From the NCBI RefSeq assembly GCF_000374125.1, contig NZ_KB893628.1, positions 16,910 through 80,909 of the forward strand: DNA of 64,000 bases, written 5' to 3'. The notes under the pieces were generated by a model. The model worked only from the letters and a program-made list of their open reading frames with translations, did not search any database and was not told the DNA's origin. The stretch's first letter is position 1; every line of letters begins with the position of its first letter. Positions 58,433 to 64,000 of the stretch are shown one piece after another. Source of the stretch: Niabella aurantiaca DSM 17617 (GTDB taxonomy: Bacteria; Bacteroidota; Bacteroidia; Chitinophagales; Chitinophagaceae). The position numbers and the translations under genes are program-made.

Positions 58433-59914
58433 TTATTTTGTTCGCGTGGTATGGTGCAGGAACAGCTGTTTTTTCCCTTTAGCCCCGGGTTCTTCCACCC
58501 GTATCTTATTAAAGGAAGCTTTTTGCACATCATCAAACACTATGGCCGGGCGGTAATCGCTTTCCTTTGCCCGCAATACGATATTGTCGAAGCGGATACC
58601 CGTTGCATGCCGCACATAAAAGCCCCAGGCCGGCAGCTCTTTAAATTGTGAAAACTCCGGGTAGGCAGCGGGCATTTCGGGAATACTTTCCAGCTCTTTT
58701 TCGCTCAGGCCTCTTTTGGCATAATGCGGGTTACCGCCACCGGGATAAACGATCTCGATGTTCTTAAGCGTGACCCCCTGTATTTTATATTGTGGCAGCC
58801 CCACAATACTTGCCGGGGAAATGTTCCGCGGCAGGTCTTCGATGGGTCCTTCATAGCTGTAGCCGGCGTCCGGCTTGGTAGCCGGTACTTCTGCATACAC
58901 GTTGGAAATGCGGATGTTTTTCATGTACGGCTGCTTGCCGTTGCTCCACCGGTCGCCAATGCGCAGGTAAATAACATTGCCGGTATTGATCGATCTTACC
59001 CCATCCACTTCGATGTTCTCCACCAGTCCGCCATCTACAGCCGCAAACGTAATGGCGGAGCGATAGGTATCCACGATCTTTAGGTTGGTAACCTTAAAGT
59101 TCCGGAAGCCACCGCGGGAAACGGTCCCAAACTTCAGCCCGTTGGCGCTGGATCTTCCCGTACAGTTATCTACGATCACATTCTGGCAGATCTTCGCAGG
59201 ATCGTGCGATTTAAAACAGATTACATCATCCGCCGCATCAAAATAAGAGTTCTTAATGATCACACTGTCGCAGTCCACCACATCGATCCCGTCATTGTTC
59301 CAGTAGTTCTTGCTGTCTACGGTAATGCTGTCCACATACAGATTCTTACATTGATCATAGGTCTGGTTCCAGCTGGCCGGGTTTTTCAGCGTGATGCCGG
59401 TTATGCGCACATTGGTGCATTCACGGAAATAAATATTCTGCGGACGGTTGGTTTCATTGGGCCGGTCGTATTTGAGCGGATCGGATACCAGCCCTTTCTG
59501 GATATTGGCCACCATGTTGTTTGCCGTACGGGCCCCGCGCCCGTCGATCATTCCCTGCCCCGTAATGCCGATATTGTCCTGTTTGATGGCAAAGATCATG
59601 GAGGTCCAGCCGATATATTTGTTCTTTTCATAGTCAAACGGATTCACCGAGCCCAGCAACACAGCACCTTTCTCCAGGTGAAGGGTCACGTTCGACTTCA
59701 GGAAGATCGTTCCGGTAAGGTATTTCCCTTCTTCAAATACCAGGCGGCCGCCGCCGTTCTCATGAATGTAATCGATCGCCCCCTGGATCACGGCACTGTT
59801 GAGGCTTATTCCGTCCTTTTTTGCGCCAAAGCGCTCTACGGAGTAATCTTTTGCCAGCGCTGTCAGGACCATCAGGGTAGAGAGCGTTCCTAAAAAAAAT
59901 TTCTTTCCTTGCAT
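58433..59914 (-). CDS. GH28 family polygalacturonase-like glycoside hydrolase
   Basis: A 493-residue secreted right-handed beta-helix enzyme (signal ending TALAKDYSV). Catalytic-site blocks of family GH28 are present: YWNNDGIDVVDCD (NxD-type), YFDAADDVICFKSHD (DD) and SSANGLKFGTVSRGG near the usual GHG position. GH28 hydrolyses alpha-1,4-galacturonosyl or rhamnogalacturonan linkages. Together with the upstream GH106-like enzyme this suggests rhamnogalacturonan or pectin breakdown. It is 27 bases from the shortened paralogue and 11 bases from the GH106-like gene. Confidence 0.85.
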   Translation of the reverse strand: MQGKKFFLGTLSTLMVLTALAKDYSVERFGAKKDGISLNSAVIQGAIDYIHENGGGRLVFEEGKYLTGTIFLKSNVTLHLEKGAVLLGSVNPFDYEKNKYIGWTSMIFAIKQDNIGITGQGMIDGRGARTANNMVANIQKGLVSDPLKYDRPNETNRPQNIYFRECTNVRITGITLKNPASWNQTYDQCKNLYVDSITVDSKNYWNNDGIDVVDCDSVIIKNSYFDAADDVICFKSHDPAKICQNVIVDNCTGRSSANGLKFGTVSRGGFRNFKVTNLKIVDTYRSAITFAAVDGGLVENIEVDGVRSINTGNVIYLRIGDRWSNGKQPYMKNIRISNVYAEVPATKPDAGYSYEGPIEDLPRNISPASIVGLPQYKIQGVTLKNIEIVYPGGGNPHYAKRGLSEKELESIPEMPAAYPEFSQFKELPAWGFYVRHATGIRFDNIVLRAKESDYRPAIVFDDVQKASFNKIRVEEPGAKGKKQLFLHHTTRTK

Positions 59915-59925
59915 TGTTCTTTTTT

Positions 59926-62769
59926 TTAAAATACAGTAACGGGGCCCAGCAAACCCATAGCGCGCATGGGTTGTGGCTTCCTTTTTCCATTTGTCCAGTA
60001 CTGCGCCACCGGGTTATCCGTCAGCGATTTCATGTAGTTGCCCATGGTGGTGGTTACGGCGATCTCGATCGTGTTTTCGCCGTGCTGCAACGCCGGCTGC
60101 ACATGATACAGGTACCGGCCAAACCAGCGCACGCCCAGGTCTTTTCCGTTTATCTTCAGCCGGGCTATACCCAGCACCGTTCCCAGGTCCACATAAGAAG
60201 GGCCCTCTTTTGTTTTTGTGATCGCATTCCGGTAAACAACGGTACCGGCAAAATTTTTATACCCGGGTATTTCGTTCAGGTCTTTTAACCCTATGAACGT
60301 TGTATGCTTTACCGTACCATCTATATGGCGGAGCTCCACCTGCCAGGGTGTTGCAACGGCCGGGTACTGCCCGGCTGATTCCGGTACCTCTTTATAAAAA
60401 GGCGCCTTTTTTCTTTTGGTCTTCTCAAAAACAAAGATCCGCATATCTGCCGGGTACAGGGTAAGGGCGATCCGCCGGTCGTTTTCCAGCTGGTACAGCT
60501 GACCGGTAACCGCATCCCAATAGTGTCCGAACCTGCCCTCACAGATAGCTGCATCCGGCTGCAGGGTCACCCTGAAGGGGTGGTTGGCACTGGAGTTAAA
60601 TACCAGCAGCAGCTCCATCGTTTCATTGGTGTACCGCACCTGCTGTATAAACGGGTTTCCGTCAGTAATGGTTACATAGGGCCGGATCTTATACTTTTGC
60701 TGAAGTCCCCGGTACCAGTCCGGATAGTTTTCTTCCGGGTGCTCTACAAATACAAAGCGGTCCTTAAAGGTCTGCAGCTCTTTAACAATGCCACGCACCT
60801 GCTCGGTCCGCCCGGCTGCCTGAAACAGGCCTACCGATTTATCCGGCGTGTTTTGCACGCAGATCACTTTCCCCCCGGACCGTACAAATTCCAACAGCTT
60901 GCCGGCTGTTTCCGGTTCCATACTTTGCACGTGTACCAGGAAGATCGTATGGTATTTACGGGGACCGTAGTGCAGGAAACCCTCTCCAACAGTTGCATCA
61001 TTGATGATATTGTCCGAGATATAATCACAGCCGTTGCCGTGCTGCTGCATGGCTTCCCATATCAATGACAGGTTGCTGGGATAGGTAAGTGAGGGAAAGG
61101 GTTCATTGGGCGCTCCGAATTTTCCCCAGGCATCATAAAGCGGCGGCATTATCGCAATATCGGCAAACATATCGGCATGCTGCAGCAGTGCGGATACCCG
61201 GGCCTTATAATCATTGATCCGCCTGAAGAACGGCCAGTAGGTATTGCGTTCGTTCATGAAATTGCCGTAGCGGATCCAGCCGGGAAAAGGCGCCTCTTTG
61301 GGCGAATAGTTAAACCCATGATAAACGGAATGCGTGATGCCGGTTATGAGGCTCTGATCCGAGGCCAGCTTCAGGGTTTGTAAAGAGGCATTGAACACCA
61401 TATCAGTATTGGTGGCCTCCTCACAGGAGATCACCCGTTTTCCGGCAAGATGCGCGCCGGAGGAAACAAATTTATTGATCATGGTATAGGCGCGCCCGAT
61501 CCGGTAATCGGTCTCGGGCATTTCCTCGCCGATCCCGTATTTAATCCAGGTTTCGCCTTCCGGCAGATCCATGCCCATACTGCCTTCGAGAGGATGATAT
61601 CCTCTTCCGTAGGCCTGCGCGCGGGACAGCATCCCGTTTTTCTTACACCATTGCTGAAAGGTTGTTACAAAGCGTTCTTTTAAGAGCGCCACCTTTGTGC
61701 GGTCAAAATCACAGCGTACCCGTTCAATAACATCCTGGAATTCCGGTGTAAAACGGGTACCGTAATTATAGTCATATACATTTCCCATGCCCCCCGTCTT
61801 TGCCAGGATCAGGGGAAGATAGGGCATCAGGTCATAACCCCTGCGGTTCTTAAATTCTTCCGCCATATCATCCGTCCAGTTGGCGCCCTCCAGTTCCATA
61901 CTGTCTACAAACAACGCGCGCACCCTGTTTTTCAGAGGGCCGATCCTTTCCTGGATCCGGTCCGTCATGTGGTTCAGGTATTTTTCTACAGCCGCCTTAT
62001 TAAAATGGTTCAATACCTGCCCGTTGGCGCCCGGAGCCCCGTTGATCACCTGCAGGAATGCTTTTGTTTTTACAAGCGCATAAATGGTGTAACTGCCTCG
62101 GGGGATCTTTGCCTTAATAAAACCGGAAGGAACCTGGTCCGACAGATCGATCACCTCGTCCAGGGAATTCATGGGGTCCGGAACCATAAATACTTTTTGG
62201 ATCTCCAGCTGCCGGTGGGCATATGGACTGGTGGTTGCGGGGTCGGCTTCTTTGATAAAGTCCAGCAACGGCGCTTCAAAATCCATCAGGCCCACCACCT
62301 TTTTTACACCGATGGTCATGACATCCGCCCGCTCTTCTCCTTCCAGGTATTCGGCGCCGAACGGCCAGCCGGAGCCTACAATTAGATCGCAGGTCAGCCC
62401 CATCTTTTTCGCTTCGGTCAATGTAAAATCCAGCACCGCTATCCATTCGTCGCTCAGCCAGGTCAGCGAAGGGATCCCCATATCATCTGTCCGCTGCGGA
62501 AACTTAATGGGGTTGATCTCCACACCGCCGATGCCGGCCTCTTTCAGCAGTTGCAGCTCGCGCAGCAGCTCCTGTTTTTCTACCTTGTCGCCATTCCACC
62601 ACCAGCGCACAAAGGGGCGGTATACGGGCAGGGGGTTTTTAAAAAGCCCGTATAACGGATCCCTGCCCACCTGTACCTTGTTATTTTGAAATGCCCAGGC
62701 AACATGGTCATACATGACTGCCCCAAGCGTGAGGATGGAACCACGTTCCAGAAAGGATCTGCGCTTCAT
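59926..62769 (-). CDS. GH106-like alpha-L-rhamnosidase
   Basis: A 947-residue exported protein with a Tat-like leader (MKRRSFLERGSILTLGAVMY). The N-terminal block RPFVRWWWNGDKVEKQELLR, with GGVEINPIKFPQR and VGSGWPFGAEYLEG, is typical of GH106-type proteins. The C-terminus has a beta-sandwich (VDLGTVLGIARLKINGKDLG, TIEIAVTTTMGNYM) like the galactose-binding domain of these enzymes. GH106 enzymes release alpha-L-rhamnose from pectic or plant glycans. Acidic residues in EGANWTDD and CEEATNTDM are candidate calcium/catalytic residues, but assignment needs alignment. It belongs to the PUL segment with SusD upstream. Confidence 0.8.
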   Translation of the reverse strand: MKRRSFLERGSILTLGAVMYDHVAWAFQNNKVQVGRDPLYGLFKNPLPVYRPFVRWWWNGDKVEKQELLRELQLLKEAGIGGVEINPIKFPQRTDDMGIPSLTWLSDEWIAVLDFTLTEAKKMGLTCDLIVGSGWPFGAEYLEGEERADVMTIGVKKVVGLMDFEAPLLDFIKEADPATTSPYAHRQLEIQKVFMVPDPMNSLDEVIDLSDQVPSGFIKAKIPRGSYTIYALVKTKAFLQVINGAPGANGQVLNHFNKAAVEKYLNHMTDRIQERIGPLKNRVRALFVDSMELEGANWTDDMAEEFKNRRGYDLMPYLPLILAKTGGMGNVYDYNYGTRFTPEFQDVIERVRCDFDRTKVALLKERFVTTFQQWCKKNGMLSRAQAYGRGYHPLEGSMGMDLPEGETWIKYGIGEEMPETDYRIGRAYTMINKFVSSGAHLAGKRVISCEEATNTDMVFNASLQTLKLASDQSLITGITHSVYHGFNYSPKEAPFPGWIRYGNFMNERNTYWPFFRRINDYKARVSALLQHADMFADIAIMPPLYDAWGKFGAPNEPFPSLTYPSNLSLIWEAMQQHGNGCDYISDNIINDATVGEGFLHYGPRKYHTIFLVHVQSMEPETAGKLLEFVRSGGKVICVQNTPDKSVGLFQAAGRTEQVRGIVKELQTFKDRFVFVEHPEENYPDWYRGLQQKYKIRPYVTITDGNPFIQQVRYTNETMELLLVFNSSANHPFRVTLQPDAAICEGRFGHYWDAVTGQLYQLENDRRIALTLYPADMRIFVFEKTKRKKAPFYKEVPESAGQYPAVATPWQVELRHIDGTVKHTTFIGLKDLNEIPGYKNFAGTVVYRNAITKTKEGPSYVDLGTVLGIARLKINGKDLGVRWFGRYLYHVQPALQHGENTIEIAVTTTMGNYMKSLTDNPVAQYWTNGKRKPQPMRAMGLLGPVTVF

Positions 62770-62882
62770 GTTTCAGTTTTGTTTTGTGCACCTATGCGTT
62801 CTGCACGGGCAGCAACCGGTATTTTATATTATTATCATCGCATTCATGCCGGCCGGCAAGGGCCGCGCAGCAGCGAAAAAAA

Positions 62883-63725
62883 TCATGCGTCTGTTTTTTG
62901 ATAACGTTCGTTCAAAAGATCTTTCATCCATAAATTCAACCGCCATTGCTCCTGCTGCAGGTCGATGTTCCGGTTGGCCCCGGTGAGATAGGGTGGCGGA
63001 CCAAATTCCGGTGTTATGGTACTTTCAGTAAATCCCTGCTGTTCCCTGCAGGCCAGCCACTGATCCCATATCTTCAGATGCTCGTTCAGGGCCATCGCGT
63101 ATTCGGGCAGTGAGGGGTCAAATACCTGGGGACCTTCTGTATGCCCTACACGGGCATGCAGATGCGCCGTTTGCCGGATGGCTGCATGCACGGCTTCCTG
63201 TTGATCTTCCAGGTAGCTTTCTGACACACAAAACCAGTGCGACACATCCAGGGTGAGCTGCAGATCCGGCTTCTTTTGGAGCAGCGGAAAAACCGTATGC
63301 GCGGCGTAGGACCATTTGTTGCGGTGCGTTTCCTGGTAAACGGCCGTACCGGTTTCCCGGGTTACCGCTTCGCAAACCGCCAAACAATCCAGTATCTGCC
63401 CGGTGGTAAAATACTCTCTTCCACATTGCGCACTGATGAACAGCGGCCGTTTTTTAGACGTGCGGAGCCCCGCCAATTGCAGCAGGTCTGCTTTCAGCGC
63501 AGCCTGGTAGGTTTCAACATCCTGATGCGCAGTGACCACCTGCATCACGATGGAAAAATCCAGGTCCGTTTCTTCCAGCAGGGCCAGCACCTCCTGCGGA
63601 TCACAAACCTCACCAAAAGGGAACCACTCAATACCGGCATACCCGGCTTTTTTTACCTCTTTCAAAAAGGGGCCCCACGCTATTTGCTCCGCACCCCAGC
63701 GCGGACAGAGAAATCTTATTTTCAA
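62883..63725 (-). CDS. TIM-barrel sugar-phosphate isomerase/epimerase-like protein
   Basis: A 280-residue cytosolic protein of the xylose-isomerase-like TIM barrel (AP endonuclease 2) family. KIRFLCPRWGAEQIAW starts the first strand. GYAGIEWFPFGE, AVYQETHRNKWSY (metal-site Glu/His), LTLDVSHWFCVSE (Asp/His), LHARVGHTEGPQV and TITPEFGPPPY match the metal-ligand pattern. It probably isomerises or epimerises a monosaccharide freed by the PUL enzymes, such as rhamnose or galacturonate products. The start is TTG 63725; no ATG lies near the first strand. Confidence 0.8.
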   Translation of the reverse strand: MKIRFLCPRWGAEQIAWGPFLKEVKKAGYAGIEWFPFGEVCDPQEVLALLEETDLDFSIVMQVVTAHQDVETYQAALKADLLQLAGLRTSKKRPLFISAQCGREYFTTGQILDCLAVCEAVTRETGTAVYQETHRNKWSYAAHTVFPLLQKKPDLQLTLDVSHWFCVSESYLEDQQEAVHAAIRQTAHLHARVGHTEGPQVFDPSLPEYAMALNEHLKIWDQWLACREQQGFTESTITPEFGPPPYLTGANRNIDLQQEQWRLNLWMKDLLNERYQKTDA

Positions 63726-63852
63726 CGCAACGCTATTTACAGGCTCAAAAACCGTTTCCTTAAAAGATCCGTCTTCATCGCATCCCTCCCCGGCAGCCGG
63801 TCAAATAACCGGGAAACCATTCCTGCATCCGTTCATTTTTCACACCCGTTCT

Positions 63853-64000
63853 TTAGTTGGTGTACCCCGGGTTTTGTATGAGGTTCTTATTCAGCTCCAT
63901 TTCCCGTTGCGGAATGGGATACAAAAGCCGCTCGGGGGTAACATTGAAGGACTGCGGCAGCAGGTAAGGATATTTTTGTTTGGCGATGACCCCATAGGCA
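63853..64000 (-). CDS. SusD/RagB-family C-terminus (partial, runs off the right edge)
   Basis: The last 48 codons of a gene continuing beyond the window. The frame reads ...YPYLLPQSFNVTPERLLYPI, then PQREMELNKNLIQNPGYTN and stop. YPIPQREMELNKNLxQNPGY is the highly conserved C-terminal signature of SusD-like glycan-binding lipoproteins. It implies that a susC-type receptor lies further upstream and that the genes at 57.7-63.7 kb are the 3' part of a polysaccharide utilisation locus. Confidence 0.92.
   Translation of the reverse strand, partial: AYGVIAKQKYPYLLPQSFNVTPERLLYPIPQREMELNKNLIQNPGYTN

Overview
This window comes from a Bacteroidota chromosome, most likely the family Chitinophagaceae; I cannot fix the genus. 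Reasons are the carboxypeptidase-regulatory-domain TonB receptors, a SusD C-terminus at the right edge, DUF3078 and DUF4468 proteins, an ECF sigma/TPR/CHAT/PKD locus, lptC and lptB housekeeping genes, and recurrent Bacteroidota-type promoters (TTG, about 21 bp, TAnnTTTG), several lying only a few bases before a start codon. No rRNA, tRNA, CRISPR array, transposase or prophage gene was recognised.

Layout. 1-3.1 kb: a gene tail and a large TonB-dependent outer-membrane protein. 3.4-9.7 kb: a glycosyltransferase/metallophosphoesterase pair, a YjjG-like HAD phosphatase, three tandem paralogous outer-membrane proteins and a second metallophosphoesterase. 9.8-31.4 kb: mostly housekeeping: two Spy-like secreted proteins, two pseudouridine synthases, a GT2 glycosyltransferase, MeaB, a Lon-N-domain protein, coaX, a FadL-like barrel protein, lptC, an SDR, lptB, metF, rlmD, two rhomboids (the second apparently catalytically dead), an EEP-family protein, cysS and an ABC-2 permease. 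31.4-44.4 kb: an S41 peptidase, an extended SDR, a TonB receptor divergent from a MocR/GntR regulator with repeated operator-like boxes between them, two Gfo/Idh/MocA oxidoreductases, an alkyltransferase-like protein, a DUF5522 protein, trmB, a DUF3078 protein and a ureohydrolase-like protein.

44.4-51.2 kb is accessory-looking and rich in non-coding structure. The main discovery candidate is here: between 46.5 and 47.9 kb, three small-RNA-like units share a 3' module (a five-codon MASNR mini-ORF followed directly by a terminator hairpin), each with its own promoter. The hairpin shows a compensatory base-pair change between copies. Degenerate copies of the core and a separate structured, terminator-ended segment lie between them. 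Two intergenic regions nearby carry related interspersed repeats and a 203-bp inverted-repeat-bounded element.

51.4-57.7 kb holds a divergent four-gene locus: a TPR-CHAT protease-like protein with a C-terminal membrane anchor, a PKD/outer-membrane protein, a TTG-started ECF sigma factor and a translationally coupled membrane TPR (anti-sigma-like) protein. It may be an envelope-sensing regulatory or defence-like module. 57.7-64 kb is the downstream part of a polysaccharide utilisation locus, probably for pectin or rhamnogalacturonan: SusD tail, TIM-barrel isomerase-like protein, GH106-like rhamnosidase, GH28 enzyme and a shortened GH28-like paralogue lacking the usual catalytic motifs.

Three near-perfect palindromes with a shared CCTGTYAGG core lie in three gene junctions; one covers both stop codons of a convergent pair. 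Many start codons were moved inward from the longest open frame using signal peptides, promoter position or family length. All family assignments rest on reading translated sequence; no searches were run.
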